A program made the position numbers and the translations under genes. From NCBI RefSeq assembly GCF_001425175.1, contig NZ_LMDV01000015.1:126748-190747 (forward strand): a stretch of 64,000 bases of DNA, written 5' to 3'. Source of the stretch: Nocardioides sp. Root1257 (lineage in GTDB: Bacteria > Actinomycetota > Actinomycetes > Propionibacteriales > Nocardioidaceae). Positions 45,436 through 54,698 of this stretch are shown piece by piece; positions within the stretch are counted from its first letter, which is position 1; every line of letters starts with the position of its first letter. Under the pieces are notes generated by a model. It made no database searches. It was not told the DNA's origin and was given only the letters and a program-made list of their open reading frames with translations.

Positions 45436-46170
45436 TCACGGCAAGGCGGTCGTCTCTTGAGAGATCGGCGAGCTGTCTGCAAGGCTGCAGAGCGCGTCGA
45501 CCAGTTCGCTTGGGCGAGACAGCATCGGTGAGTGGCTCCCCGGGAGCTCGATGGGTGTGATCTGCAGGCGGGTTCGGCAGACCTCGCGGGACCAGTCGGG
45601 GCCGATGATCTCGTCCTCGGTGCACAGGATGTAGCTGGTTGGCGTGCCGGTGGGCCATGCCTGTAGCGGGCTCGTCTCGGTGAATGCCGTGAGTGCGGCG
45701 GATCTGACCAGGTGTTCCCAGGCAGATAGCGCCAGTGACTCCTCACAGTCTCCGTAATAGAGGCGTCGGGCGTCGGGCCACGACAGTTCGAGGCAGCCAT
45801 CCTGATCGAGCGTGATCGGAGGCATGATGACGGCCGTTGGGTGCTCGGCGAGGTAGTTCTCGTAGGAACGGCCGACCTCCGGCACGTTGGCGCACAGAAA
45901 TACCAACCGCTCGAGAGGGTATGTGGCGGCCACGACCGGGATCGCTAGGCCGGACAGCGAGTGTCCTACGAGGATCACGTCGTCAGGATTCCCAGCCGTC
46001 GCCAGGTCGGCGATGATCGCGTCGGCCCAGTCGGCGGCGCCGGCACCCGGAGAGTCCATCGGCACCTCCGGGGTGATGACCTGGTGGCCACGGTCTCGCA
46101 GAAGCGGTGCGACTAGGTTCCAATGCCAACTCCGATGGCCGCCCCCATGGACCAGCACGAACGTCGACAT
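45436..46170 (-). CDS. Alpha/beta-hydrolase (small esterase, MenH/hydroxynitrile-lyase-like)
   Basis: This is a 244-residue alpha/beta-hydrolase: oxyanion VHGGGHRSWHW, nucleophile elbow GHSLSG, later Asp in CTEDEIIGPDW and His in LPGSHSPML. The pattern is of the plant methylesterase/hydroxynitrile lyase-like group, which also includes bacterial esterases. M 46170 with GAGG upstream. A perfect 14-bp operator lies 23 bases before the start. It forms a hydrolase operon with the EstB-like gene. Confidence 0.86.
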   Translation of the reverse strand: MSTFVLVHGGGHRSWHWNLVAPLLRDRGHQVITPEVPMDSPGAGAADWADAIIADLATAGNPDDVILVGHSLSGLAIPVVAATYPLERLVFLCANVPEVGRSYENYLAEHPTAVIMPPITLDQDGCLELSWPDARRLYYGDCEESLALSAWEHLVRSAALTAFTETSPLQAWPTGTPTSYILCTEDEIIGPDWSREVCRTRLQITPIELPGSHSPMLSRPSELVDALCSLADSSPISQETTALP

Positions 46171-46192
46171 GAGCGCCTCACTCCCATTTGTT

Positions 46193-46206
46193 TGGACTGA
46201 AGTCCA
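46193..46206. promoter_or_regulatory. Single perfect 14-bp palindromic operator, copy 7
   Basis: TGGACTGAAGTCCA is fully symmetric and matches the consensus at all positions; one more base pair on each side also matches (TTGGACTGAAGTCCAA). No second site at the 18-base spacing, though a loose match lies near 46219. It is 23 bases upstream of the alpha/beta-hydrolase start. Confidence 0.75.
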
Positions 46207-46301
46207 ATTTCTAACATTGGGACTGTAGGCACCTTGCTGGATGGCGTCAACGCCCTGATGTGACGTCAGGGCATTGCAACTCGAACCTCCATCCATTCGA
46301 A

Positions 46302-46333
46302 TGGACTGTTGTCTAACTTTGGCCTGAGGTCTA
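46302..46333. promoter_or_regulatory. Tandem palindromic operator unit, copy 8
   Basis: TGGACTGTTGTCTA at 46302 (13/14) and TGGCCTGAGGTCTA at 46320 (12/14), 18 apart. It lies on the SDR side of the divergent region, about 280 bases from the SDR start, so the SDR message probably has a long leader. Confidence 0.7.
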
Positions 46334-46611
46334 GTCTTACGGGCGTCGCGGAGTGGGCACAGGCGAGGATGGACACCCGATCAACGACATGTCCGCTGGG
46401 CGGTCTTCATCCCACCGGGCGCTCAGCGTTGCGGGACAGAGAGCGAACGCGCGACGCAGGGCAGTGTGGTTGAGCGAGAACGGACGCTCAGGGTGAGCTG
46501 ATCGTCTCGACCTCCACGGTGCGGTCTCGCGACAAGAGAGTACCGACGGCGGCCGAAGCAGGCGGCAACGAAATTCAGACTGGCCTAAAGGCAGACGAGG
46601 AGACAGGCAAC

Positions 46612-47364
46612 GTGAGACTGGACGGCAAGGTCGCGATCGTGACGGGGGCGGGTGGCGGGATCGGACACGCGGTCTGTGAGCAGTTCCTCCTCGAAGGGGC
46701 TCGCGTCGTTGCGCTCGACCTGAATGAGGAGGCGGCCGCTGACGCCGTCGGCCGAGCCGCGATCGAGTCAGGTCAGGCAACCGCGCTGCGGTGCGACGTC
46801 GGCGATTCGGGGGAGGTTCAGGAGGCTGTGCGCCGCGCGGTCGCAACCTTCGGCAGCTTGAACACCCTGGTCAACATTGCAGGCGGCTCGACCAGCCGCG
46901 ACGCCCGGGTTACAGACGTCCCCGAGGATGAGTTCTGGTCAACCATCCGACGCGATCTCTTTGGGACGTTTCTCTTCTGCAAGTACGGAATCCCACACCT
47001 GATCGCGGCTGGGGGTGGAGCAGTCATCAACTACACGTCGATGATGGCGCTCGTCGGATCGCCCGACCGGGATTGCTACACGTCGGCGAAGGGCGGAGTC
47101 TCGGCACTCACGCGTTCGATGGCGGTTGAGTACGGCGCACAGGGCGTCCGCGTGAATGCGATTGCGCCCGGGCTAACCATGACGCCGCGCGTCCAAGCGC
47201 GGTATGAGACGAGCGAGCTGGTGCAGGAGATCGGGCGTCGCCACCTGCTGGGCCCGTGTTACCCCATCGACATGGCACACATGACCGTCTACCTCGCGTC
47301 CGAGGAAGCGAGGGTTGTGACCGGGCAGGTGCTACCTGTCGAGAGTGGCGTGACCATTCAATGA
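46612..47364 (+). CDS. Short-chain dehydrogenase/reductase
   Basis: This is a 250-residue classical SDR: TGAGGGIG, ALDLNE, NIAG, and YTSAKGG. GTG 46612 (RLDGKVAIVTG) fits the family start, with GAGGAG about 10 bases upstream; the frame opens at 46519 and a longer form cannot be excluded. First of a long plus-strand operon running to the NTF2-like gene at 51.3 kb. Confidence 0.85.
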   Translation: MRLDGKVAIVTGAGGGIGHAVCEQFLLEGARVVALDLNEEAAADAVGRAAIESGQATALRCDVGDSGEVQEAVRRAVATFGSLNTLVNIAGGSTSRDARVTDVPEDEFWSTIRRDLFGTFLFCKYGIPHLIAAGGGAVINYTSMMALVGSPDRDCYTSAKGGVSALTRSMAVEYGAQGVRVNAIAPGLTMTPRVQARYETSELVQEIGRRHLLGPCYPIDMAHMTVYLASEEARVVTGQVLPVESGVTIQ

Positions 47365-47393
47365 GGTCGGACTTGAATCAAGGAGACGTCTCG

Positions 47394-48182
47394 ATGACGC
47401 CGTCGGGTACTCCGACAATGTTGGTGACGGGCGGCGCGTCGGGAATCGGCACGAGCGTGGTCGAGCGGTGGCTGAACGCGGGTGGCCGCGTCGCGCTCCT
47501 CGATGTCAATGAAGAGGCAGTTCAGAAGGCGTGCGCCCGTCTTGGGACCGATCGCGTATACGGCCACGTCGCCGACGTACGCAACGACGCCGAGGTCGCA
47601 GCGGTCGTCGGCGCCGTTGCCACCACGTTCGGCGGCGTGATCGATGCAGTCGTGAACTGCGCCGGCATTGCTCAACCGATCGTCGCGGCCGAAGGTGCGG
47701 ACGAAGACTGGACCCGGATGATTGACATCCATCTCAACGGAACCATGCGAGTATGTCGCGCCGCTCACCCGTATCTCAAGGCGTCGGGGCGCGGGGCGAT
47801 CGTCAACATCTCGTCGATTGCAGGCACCTTGGGTCTACCGGGCCGTTCGAATTACTGCTCTGCCAAGGCCGGCGTCGAGGGCCTTACGCGAGGACTGGCG
47901 GTCGAGTGGGCGCCGCACGTGCGAGTGAATGCGGTGGCGCCCGGATACGTGCAAACCCCAATGATCGACACACTGATCGCCGACGGCAAGCTCGATGCTC
48001 GTCCGATCGTTGCCCGCACGCCACTCGATCGGTTTTGCGACCCAGACGAAATCGCCGCCGTCATCTGCTTCCTCGCCTCCGACCTGGCATCGTTCGTGAC
48101 TGGCCAGACGCTCCGGGCGGACGGCGGACTGACGATCGATGGCAACTGGTATGGCGTGTCGTCGGGCGGAAACGATGACTGA
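47394..48182 (+). CDS. Short-chain dehydrogenase/reductase
   Basis: This is a 262-residue SDR: TGGASGIG, LLDVNEE, NCAG, SSIAGTLG and YCSAK. M 47394 with AAGGAG upstream is preferred to M 47361, which overlaps the preceding stop. It is strikingly similar to the SDR at 56111-56887, sharing IDIHLNGTMRVCRAA, LPGRS-type and ARTPLDRF segments, which points to a duplication within the cluster. Confidence 0.87.
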   Translation: MTPSGTPTMLVTGGASGIGTSVVERWLNAGGRVALLDVNEEAVQKACARLGTDRVYGHVADVRNDAEVAAVVGAVATTFGGVIDAVVNCAGIAQPIVAAEGADEDWTRMIDIHLNGTMRVCRAAHPYLKASGRGAIVNISSIAGTLGLPGRSNYCSAKAGVEGLTRGLAVEWAPHVRVNAVAPGYVQTPMIDTLIADGKLDARPIVARTPLDRFCDPDEIAAVICFLASDLASFVTGQTLRADGGLTIDGNWYGVSSGGNDD

Positions 48183-49068
48183 GCAGTTCTTGGGAAGCCG
48201 GGTTGCAGTCATCACCGGGGCTGCAAGCGGTCTGGGCAGGGAGTATGCCGTAAGGTTCGCACGCGAAGGGGCTCGCCTGATCCTGGCAGATATCGTGCCG
48301 TCACGGCTTGAGCCTGGTGCGACATCCGCGCTTGAGGAGTTGCGAGATCGGATCGCCCTCGACGGCGGAAAAGCTGTCATCCACTATGGTGACATCGGTC
48401 AGGAGCGGACGGCCGACGACCTCATCGAATTGGCTCTGGACTCGTTCGGGGAGCTTGATGTCGTGGTCAATAACGCCGGCAACTGGTACGAGGGCGAACT
48501 GATCGACTCCGACGTCGAGGAGTGGGACTCGGTCCACCGCACGCACCTGCGCGGAGCATTCCTCACGACCAGGGCTGCGGGACGGCATTGGCGTCGACAG
48601 GGTTCCGCGCAGGCTGCGATCGTGAACACGTCCTCGCGGTCTGCTTTCAACGCCATCCCCACGCACGGCGCGTATGCCGCGGCAAAGGCAGGGGTCGCGA
48701 CGTTGACTCAGATCGCGGCGAAGGAACTCCGCGCGCATGGCGTGCGAGTCAACTGCGTCGTCCCCGCGGCCCGCACCCCGATGGCCACACAAGTGACCGG
48801 GATGCGTGCGCAGCTCGCCGACCAGCGAGACGCTGGTGCGTTCGACGAGCTCGATCCTGCCAACGTCGCGCCGCTGGTCGCCTACTTGTCTAGCCGAGCC
48901 TGCCCGTTCAGCGGGCAGGTCCTGTTCTGCCGCGGGGGGACGGTTGAGATCTATGCGCCGTGGTCCTCGCGATCAGCGATGTCGAGGGACGGGGCGTGGA
49001 CCGTGGCCGAGCTCGCAGATCAGCTGCCCGGCATCGTCGCCGACCTGTCGTGTGAGGAGGCTGAATGA
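48175..49068 (+). CDS. Short-chain dehydrogenase/reductase with C-terminal extension
   Basis: This is a 297-residue SDR: TGAASGLG, ILADIV, NNAG and catalytic YAAAK. The ~40 residues after the fold (from about IYAPWSS) form an extension seen in SDRs that act on CoA esters or larger substrates. The start overlaps the preceding stop by eight bases. Third SDR in a row in this operon. Confidence 0.84.
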   Translation: MTEQFLGSRVAVITGAASGLGREYAVRFAREGARLILADIVPSRLEPGATSALEELRDRIALDGGKAVIHYGDIGQERTADDLIELALDSFGELDVVVNNAGNWYEGELIDSDVEEWDSVHRTHLRGAFLTTRAAGRHWRRQGSAQAAIVNTSSRSAFNAIPTHGAYAAAKAGVATLTQIAAKELRAHGVRVNCVVPAARTPMATQVTGMRAQLADQRDAGAFDELDPANVAPLVAYLSSRACPFSGQVLFCRGGTVEIYAPWSSRSAMSRDGAWTVAELADQLPGIVADLSCEEAE

Positions 49069-49955
49069 TCGTCATCGATGCCCAGGTCCACTCGTGGTAC
49101 ACGGACCGCCCGGATCGTCCGTGGTCTCCGCAGTATCGGCCGGCGAACGCACATAAACCGTCGTACCTTCAGCACGCTGGGCAGACCAACAGCCCTGACA
49201 TGGTTCTCGCGGAGATGGATGCCGTGGACGTCGCTGGAGCACTGCTCGTCCCCGTCGGCGTGTATGGGACCGACATCGAGCTGGAGCTCGAGGCCTCGGA
49301 GCAGCACCCCGGGCGTTTCCAGACCATTGGGCTGATCGATCATTTGGACCCGGACCTGGCAGCACACCTCGAGCGCTCGGCGGCCAGGGGACTGCGTGGC
49401 GTCCGCATCCTCGAGATGCGTGAGCCCGAACGGGTCGCGAGGCACGAGTTCGACCCGGTCCTGCGCATCTGCGGCGATCTGGGACTGGTTGTCACGATGT
49501 CGCTCGCGCATCCGCTCGACCCGCAGCTGCCTGAGCTCTTCCGGCGCAACTCAGGGGTCTTCTTCTACATCGACCACCTGGGTACGGGGTTCGCCCCGCC
49601 GATCCTCGGCTTCCGGCCGTCCGAGCCCTTCGAGCACCTCCCGGCAGTGTTGGCGCTCGCCGAGATACCCAACGTGGGCATCAAGCTCACGGGAGCGCCG
49701 TCCCTGTCGTACGACCGGTACCCGTTTAAGGACATCTGGTCGCCGGTGAACCAGCTGATCTCGAGCTTCGGCGCGGACCGCGTCTCCTGGGGCAGTGACT
49801 TCAGTCGGACCAACGCCCTTCACAGCTACTGGGAGGGACGCCACTACCTCGCCGAGGTCCCGGGCATCTCGGAGGAGGAGCTCGAGCTCATCTACGGCCG
49901 CACGCTTATCACCAGGACGGGCTGGGATCCCACATCCAGTGATCCGCTGCACTAG
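49065..49955 (+). CDS. Amidohydrolase-2 family hydrolase
   Basis: This is a 296-residue TIM-barrel protein. The N-terminal motif reads IDAQVHSW, with Gln where the first metal-binding His of HxH is normally found; a known subfamily has this change. Other conserved parts are RGVRILEM, FFYIDHLG and SWGSDFSRT, with the Asp in the last. ATGA overlap with the previous gene. By family it may open a lactone or decarboxylate an acid. Confidence 0.8.
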   Translation: MIVIDAQVHSWYTDRPDRPWSPQYRPANAHKPSYLQHAGQTNSPDMVLAEMDAVDVAGALLVPVGVYGTDIELELEASEQHPGRFQTIGLIDHLDPDLAAHLERSAARGLRGVRILEMREPERVARHEFDPVLRICGDLGLVVTMSLAHPLDPQLPELFRRNSGVFFYIDHLGTGFAPPILGFRPSEPFEHLPAVLALAEIPNVGIKLTGAPSLSYDRYPFKDIWSPVNQLISSFGADRVSWGSDFSRTNALHSYWEGRHYLAEVPGISEEELELIYGRTLITRTGWDPTSSDPLH

Positions 49956-49974
49956 CCAGAACACGGAGATCTGC

Positions 49975-50727
49975 ATGCCTCTCGCGATCCGCGCGCTCCA
50001 CGTCGGCACGATGGTCGATCACCCGAAGCGATCGGTCACCTTCGGCCGTGGCGACGGCATCACCGTCGATGTCGTCGTGATCATGTTCCTGATCACGGGC
50101 GGTGACCACCCAATCATCGTCGACACCGGGACCGGCTCTCCGGAGGAGACGCTCGCGCGACATGGCTTCCCCTTCGTGCGCCCACCCGAGCAGGCTCCGC
50201 TTGCGGCCTTGGCTGCCGCGGGAGTCGATCCTGCCGAGGTGAAGACGGTCGTCAACACGCACCTTCACTGGGATCACTGCTCCAACAATGACCTCTTCCC
50301 GAACGCCAGGATCCTGGTGCAGAAGGAGGAGCTCGCCTACGCCATCGATCCCCTTCCCACCAATCAGTGGACCTACGAGCGGCGCGCCGGCATCGAACCG
50401 TGCTGGATGAAGGGCTTCGACCGGATCGAGACCGTCGAGGGAGACGTCGACATCATGCCCGGCGTGCGGATCGTGCACCTGCCCGGTCACTCGCCAGGTT
50501 CGCAGGGCGTCGTCGTCGACGCCCCCAGCGGTCCCTATCTGATCGCCGGCGACTGCGTCACCTACCACGAGAACTGGGATGGCGACGAGCGCCTTGCCCA
50601 CATCCCGAGTGGTGGTGTGACCAACATGCACGACTTCTTCGCGAGCTTCGACAAGATCGAGCAACTCGGCTGCACCGTCATCCCGAGTCACGACCCACGC
50701 GTGGTCGCGCGCGGCGTCTTCGCTTGA
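49975..50727 (+). CDS. Metallo-beta-lactamase-fold hydrolase, N-acyl-homoserine-lactonase-like
   Basis: This is a 250-residue MBL-fold protein with the zinc motif HLHWDH (His96, His98, Asp100, His101), GHSPGSQG, AGDCVTY and PSHDPR. The pattern is that of the AHL-lactonase (AttM/AiiA) family, which hydrolyses lactones. In a catabolic cluster with a Baeyer-Villiger enzyme it may open the lactone made there rather than act on quorum signals. GGAG stands 7 bases before ATG 49975. A paralogue is encoded at 60654-61403. Confidence 0.87.
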   Translation: MPLAIRALHVGTMVDHPKRSVTFGRGDGITVDVVVIMFLITGGDHPIIVDTGTGSPEETLARHGFPFVRPPEQAPLAALAAAGVDPAEVKTVVNTHLHWDHCSNNDLFPNARILVQKEELAYAIDPLPTNQWTYERRAGIEPCWMKGFDRIETVEGDVDIMPGVRIVHLPGHSPGSQGVVVDAPSGPYLIAGDCVTYHENWDGDERLAHIPSGGVTNMHDFFASFDKIEQLGCTVIPSHDPRVVARGVFA

Positions 50728-50766
50728 ACCCTCCCTCCCGGGTCGAACCACCCGAGTCTGCCTGAA

Positions 50767-51321
50767 ATGAGAGTGATCCCCTTGACCCTTGATTCCCCCG
50801 AGCTGCGTCGCATCCTGGACAAGGACGCCATATGGCAGTGCATGTTGCGCTACACGCGAGGACTCGACCGGCTCGACATTGACCTCTTCCGGTCCGCGTA
50901 CTGGGAGGATGCCCGCTCCTGCCACGGCCACGTCAACGGCTCCGTCGAAGACTTCCTCGACTGGTGGCTGCCGATGCAGGGAGGCCGCGAGGTCGGTCAG
51001 CACGCGCTCTCGAATCACTGGGTGGAGTTCGACGGCGAGGATGCTGCGGACGCCGAGACCTACTTCCTCGCCTCGATCAAGAACCTCGACGCCGAGACCG
51101 TCGAGCTGCTCGCCGGGCGCTACGTGGATCGGCTCGAGCGGCGGGTGGGGGAGTGGCGGATTAAGACTCGGGTCTTGATCTTCGAGTGGCAGTCGGCCCT
51201 TGACGCTTCCGACATGCCTGCGCGCCTTCTGCACAACCACAAGGGAAGTCGCGACCTTCATGACCCGTCGTACGAGCGACCGGTTGCCCCCCGCTTGACG
51301 ACACCCAACGCGCCCGCCTGA
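50767..51321 (+). CDS. SnoaL/NTF2-like protein
   Basis: This is a 184-residue protein of the SnoaL-like (SnoaL_4) fold. It has the typical RYTRGLDRLDIDLFRSAYWEDA opening and ...GRYVDRLERRVGEWRI, where the family carries catalytic His/Asp residues. Members include dehydratases, cyclases and small isomerases of hydrophobic ring compounds. Last gene of the SDR operon, 39 bases after the MBL gene. Confidence 0.8.
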   Translation: MRVIPLTLDSPELRRILDKDAIWQCMLRYTRGLDRLDIDLFRSAYWEDARSCHGHVNGSVEDFLDWWLPMQGGREVGQHALSNHWVEFDGEDAADAETYFLASIKNLDAETVELLAGRYVDRLERRVGEWRIKTRVLIFEWQSALDASDMPARLLHNHKGSRDLHDPSYERPVAPRLTTPNAPA

Positions 51322-51372
51322 TGCCTGGTGCTTCATCGGTGGGAACCACTTGACCGCAAGTGGAGACCAAAC

Positions 51373-51404
51373 TAGATTGATGTCCAAACTTAGACCACGG
51401 TCCA
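51373..51404. promoter_or_regulatory. Tandem palindromic operator unit, copy 9
   Basis: TAGATTGATGTCCA at 51373 (13/14) and TAGACCACGGTCCA at 51391 (12/14), 18 apart, 50 bases upstream of the thiolase gene. Confidence 0.72.
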
Positions 51405-51453
51405 TTGAAGGGCATCAGTAGAAAGTGGTCGGCGACTCAAGGAGAGATCCACC

Positions 51454-52626
51454 ATGCGAGATGCGGTCATTGTCGACGCGGTGCGTACACCCATCGGGAA
51501 GGGCCGGCCGAACGGCGCTCTCCACCAGATCCACCCGGCAGACCTGCTGGCGCGCTCCTTGGACGCGCTCATCGACCGGACCGGGATCGACCCGGTCCTC
51601 GTCGATGACGTGATCGCCGGCTGTGTGACTCAGATCGGTGAGCAGGCACTCAACATCGGCCGGACCGGCCTCCTCGCTGCCGGGTTCCCCGAGAGCGTGG
51701 CAGCGACCACGGTGGATCGGCAGTGCGGAAGCAGTCAGCAGGCGGTCCACTTCGCGGCGCACACGATCATGGCCGGCGGATACGACATCGCGATCGCCTG
51801 CGGTGTCGAGTCGATGAGCCGCGTCCCGATGGGATCCGACACCCCGGAGGGCACCGACGTCTTCGGGTCGCGGTTCGACCAGCGCTATGCAGACGGAATC
51901 CCGCACCAAGGCGTCGCGGCTGAGCTGATCGCCGCCAAGTGGAACCTGTCACGCCAGCAGCTCGACGAGTTCGCGCTCGCGAGCCATGACAAGGCTCATC
52001 GCGCGACGGTCGACGGTGCCTTTGCGAACGAGCTGATCAAGATGGACGAGCTCGCGCAAGATGAAGGCATTCGAGTCGGCGGCACGATGGAGTCGATGGC
52101 CAACCTGGCCGCAGTCTTCTACGACGCCGAGGCCGAGAAGCTCTTCCCGCAGCTGAAGTGGGTCGTGACTGCCGGCAGTGCCAGCCAGATCAGCGACGCC
52201 AGCTGCGCGATGCTGATCACCTCCAGCGAGACGGCCAAGGAGCTCGGCCTCCCGATCAGGGCCCGCATCCACTCCGCTGCCGTGGCGGGCGATGACCCGG
52301 TCTACCGGTTGACCGCACTCATCCCGGCGACGCAGAAGGTCCTCAAGAGCTCGGGTCTATCGATCTCCGACATCGGCGCCTTCGAGATCAGCGAGGCGTT
52401 CTCGCCGGTCCCCCTCGCCTGGCAGGCCGAGACGGGAGCCGACCTGTCCAAGGTCAACCAGCGCGGGGGCGCCATCGCTCTCGGACACCCGGTTGGTGCG
52501 AGCGGGGCTCGCCTCATGACCACCCTTCTCAACACAATGGAGGCAACCGGTTCCCGGTATGGGCTCCAGGCCATGTGCGAGGGTGGCGGCGTCTCGAACG
52601 CCACCATCATCGAGCTGGTCTCCTGA
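51454..52626 (+). CDS. Thiolase (acetyl-CoA acyltransferase)
   Basis: This is a 390-residue thiolase with the nucleophile Cys91 (DRQCGSSQQ), His in ALGHPVGASGAR and the second Cys in QAMCEGGGVSNA. It cleaves a 3-ketoacyl-CoA to a shorter acyl-CoA. ATG 51454 has AAGGAGAG. First gene of an operon thiolase, enoyl-CoA hydratase, acyl-CoA dehydrogenase, quinone-oxidoreductase-like, CMD-like and SDR: a beta-oxidation module. Confidence 0.94.
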   Translation: MRDAVIVDAVRTPIGKGRPNGALHQIHPADLLARSLDALIDRTGIDPVLVDDVIAGCVTQIGEQALNIGRTGLLAAGFPESVAATTVDRQCGSSQQAVHFAAHTIMAGGYDIAIACGVESMSRVPMGSDTPEGTDVFGSRFDQRYADGIPHQGVAAELIAAKWNLSRQQLDEFALASHDKAHRATVDGAFANELIKMDELAQDEGIRVGGTMESMANLAAVFYDAEAEKLFPQLKWVVTAGSASQISDASCAMLITSSETAKELGLPIRARIHSAAVAGDDPVYRLTALIPATQKVLKSSGLSISDIGAFEISEAFSPVPLAWQAETGADLSKVNQRGGAIALGHPVGASGARLMTTLLNTMEATGSRYGLQAMCEGGGVSNATIIELVS

Positions 52627-52655
52627 GCCTCACTGCGTCGAGAGGCCACGAGTTC

Positions 52656-53456
52656 ATGGCTCAGGATCAGACAGCACAGATCAGCGGCTACCCGGCCGTG
52701 GAGGCCCTACGTCTAGAACGCCGCGGTCAGGTGCTGGTCGTGTCGATGAACCGGCCAGATCAGCGAAATGCACTGAACGCCGAGCTGCGTGGAGCGCTGC
52801 GGCAGGCCTTCGATCGGTTCGACCAGGATCCTGAGCTGCGCTGCGCCGTTCTCACCGGGATTGGCCCCGCGTTCTGTGCGGGGGGTGACCTCAAGGAGAT
52901 GGCCGAAACGAACATGCAGGTTCCGCCCGAGGACTCCTTCGTCATCCTCGGTAGCAAGGGGCGGTTGGAGAAGCCGGTGATCGCCGCCGTCAATGGGTAC
53001 GCGCTCGCTGGGGGCTTCATGCTCGCCCAGAACTGTGATCTTGCGGTCGCGTCGGAGCAGGCGCGATTTGCGATCAGCGAGGTCAAACGTGGACGAGGGG
53101 CGCCCTGGGCGGTGCCGCTCATGGCGATGCTGCCCAAGCGAGTGATGATGGAACTACTTCTGACCGGCGACCCGATCGACGCTCACCGCGCGTACGAAGT
53201 GGGCCTGGTGAACAAGGTTGTACCAGCGGACGAGCTCCTCGACGCAGCTGTCGCCCTGGCCCAGACGATCGCTGACAACGCACCGCTGAGCGTGTGGGCG
53301 GCCAAGCAAGCGGTCGAGCTCGCCACCGAGATTGGCGAGTCCGACGCGCTCCGCGCGTCCCACCTCCTGTACCACCGCGTCTACACCAGTGAAGACGCAG
53401 CCGAGGGTCCACGGGCGTTCGCGGAGAAACGGACACCCCGCTGGACCGGTCGGTGA
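52656..53456 (+). CDS. Enoyl-CoA hydratase/isomerase family protein
   Basis: This is a 266-residue crotonase-fold protein: ALTGIGPAFCAGGDL-type oxyanion segment, GYALAGGFMLAQNCDL and ISEVKRGRGAPWA. One of the two usual catalytic glutamates (here Met in GGFMLA) is replaced, the other (SEV) is kept, so isomerisation is as likely as hydration. GAGAGG precedes ATG 52656. Confidence 0.87.
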   Translation: MAQDQTAQISGYPAVEALRLERRGQVLVVSMNRPDQRNALNAELRGALRQAFDRFDQDPELRCAVLTGIGPAFCAGGDLKEMAETNMQVPPEDSFVILGSKGRLEKPVIAAVNGYALAGGFMLAQNCDLAVASEQARFAISEVKRGRGAPWAVPLMAMLPKRVMMELLLTGDPIDAHRAYEVGLVNKVVPADELLDAAVALAQTIADNAPLSVWAAKQAVELATEIGESDALRASHLLYHRVYTSEDAAEGPRAFAEKRTPRWTGR

Positions 53457-53489
53457 CCTCAGAACTCCCCACGGAAGGAAGCATCAACA

Positions 53490-54671
53490 GTGGCTATCGA
53501 GCGACTCCCGCACCTCGAGGATCGGCGTGACCTGCGTGACGCCGTCCAGGCGCTCTGCGGCAAGTTCCGTCTGGAGTACTGGGAGGAATGCGACCGGGAG
53601 CACCGGTTCCCCGATGAGTTTCGCCGCGACTTCGCGGCAGGCGGTTTCTCCGGGGTCATCATCCCGGAGGAGTACGGCGGCGGCGGCGGGACCATTGGCG
53701 ACATGGTGGCAGTCCTCGAGGAGGTGGCTGCCGGTGGCGGCGCGCTGAACGCTGCGAGCACCGCGCACATCCCGCAGCTCTGCGTGCCCTCCCTCCTCAA
53801 GTTCGGGTCGGAGGAGCAGCGCAAGGAGCACCTGCCGAAGATCGCCGCCGGCGATCTCTTCGTGACATTCGGCGTCACCGAGCCGGACGCGGGGACCGAC
53901 ACGACAAAGATCTCGACCCGAGCCACGCGCAAGGGCGACAACTGGGTCATCAACGGCACGAAGGTCTGGAACACCGGGGCGCTCCAGGGTGACAAGATCA
54001 TGCTGCTAGCCCGGACGAGCACCCCAGAGGCCGGTCAACGCAAGGGTGAGGGTCTGACACTATTCCTGACCGACCTCCGGGCCGACAACATCGACATCCG
54101 GGCGATCCCGAAGATCGGCCGCAATGCGGTCGCTTCGTGTGAGGTCTTCTTCCGCGACCACGAGATCTCCGGTGCTGATGTGGTCGGCGAGGTCGGCCAG
54201 GGCTTCTACCACCTGCTGCACAGTCTCAACGGCGAGCGGCTGTACATCGCCGCTGAGGTGCTCGGCATGGGGCGCTGGTCGATCGAGAACGCGGCGCGGT
54301 ACGCCGACGAGCGAGTCGTCTTTGGCCGCCAGATCGGCATGAACCAGTCGGTGCAGCACCCGCTGGCGCGCGGCTACCTGAACCTCCTTGCTGCGGGCCT
54401 GGTCTTGAGTCGTGCGGTGGAGGAGTACGAGGCCAAGGGTGGAGCCGCAGCGGGCACTCTTGCCAACGCGTCCAAGTACCTGGCCTCCGAGGCCGCGTTC
54501 CAGGCCGCTGACGACGCGATGCAGGTATTCGGCGGCTACTCCTATGCGCGGGAGTACCACATCGGCCGCTTCTGGACCGAGACCAGGATCCAGCGGATCG
54601 CGCCGATCAACAACCAGATGATCCTGAACTACATCAGCGAGCGCAGCCTCGGGCTTCCGCGCAGCTACTGA
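53490..54671 (+). CDS. Acyl-CoA dehydrogenase
   Basis: This is a 393-residue FAD enzyme: N-terminal helical domain, VTFGVTEPDAGTDTTKI flavin region, and the C-terminal FGGYSYAREYHIGRFWTETR where the catalytic base lies. It introduces the alpha-beta double bond. GTG 53490 has GGAAGG upstream. Its electron acceptor is not encoded nearby. Confidence 0.93.
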   Translation: MAIERLPHLEDRRDLRDAVQALCGKFRLEYWEECDREHRFPDEFRRDFAAGGFSGVIIPEEYGGGGGTIGDMVAVLEEVAAGGGALNAASTAHIPQLCVPSLLKFGSEEQRKEHLPKIAAGDLFVTFGVTEPDAGTDTTKISTRATRKGDNWVINGTKVWNTGALQGDKIMLLARTSTPEAGQRKGEGLTLFLTDLRADNIDIRAIPKIGRNAVASCEVFFRDHEISGADVVGEVGQGFYHLLHSLNGERLYIAAEVLGMGRWSIENAARYADERVVFGRQIGMNQSVQHPLARGYLNLLAAGLVLSRAVEEYEAKGGAAAGTLANASKYLASEAAFQAADDAMQVFGGYSYAREYHIGRFWTETRIQRIAPINNQMILNYISERSLGLPRSY

Positions 54672-54698
54672 CGTGATTACTGACGAGCAAGGAGCGGA

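Noticed and set aside
49975..50727. Reading the lactonase-like genes as a quorum-quenching system
   Set aside because: No LuxI/LuxR-type gene or signal-related context is present; two paralogues embedded in catabolic operons fit lactone catabolism better.
49909..51405. 498-residue minus-strand open frame over the lactonase-like and SnoaL-like genes
   Set aside because: Both plus-strand genes have family motifs and ribosome binding sites; the minus frame is a shadow.
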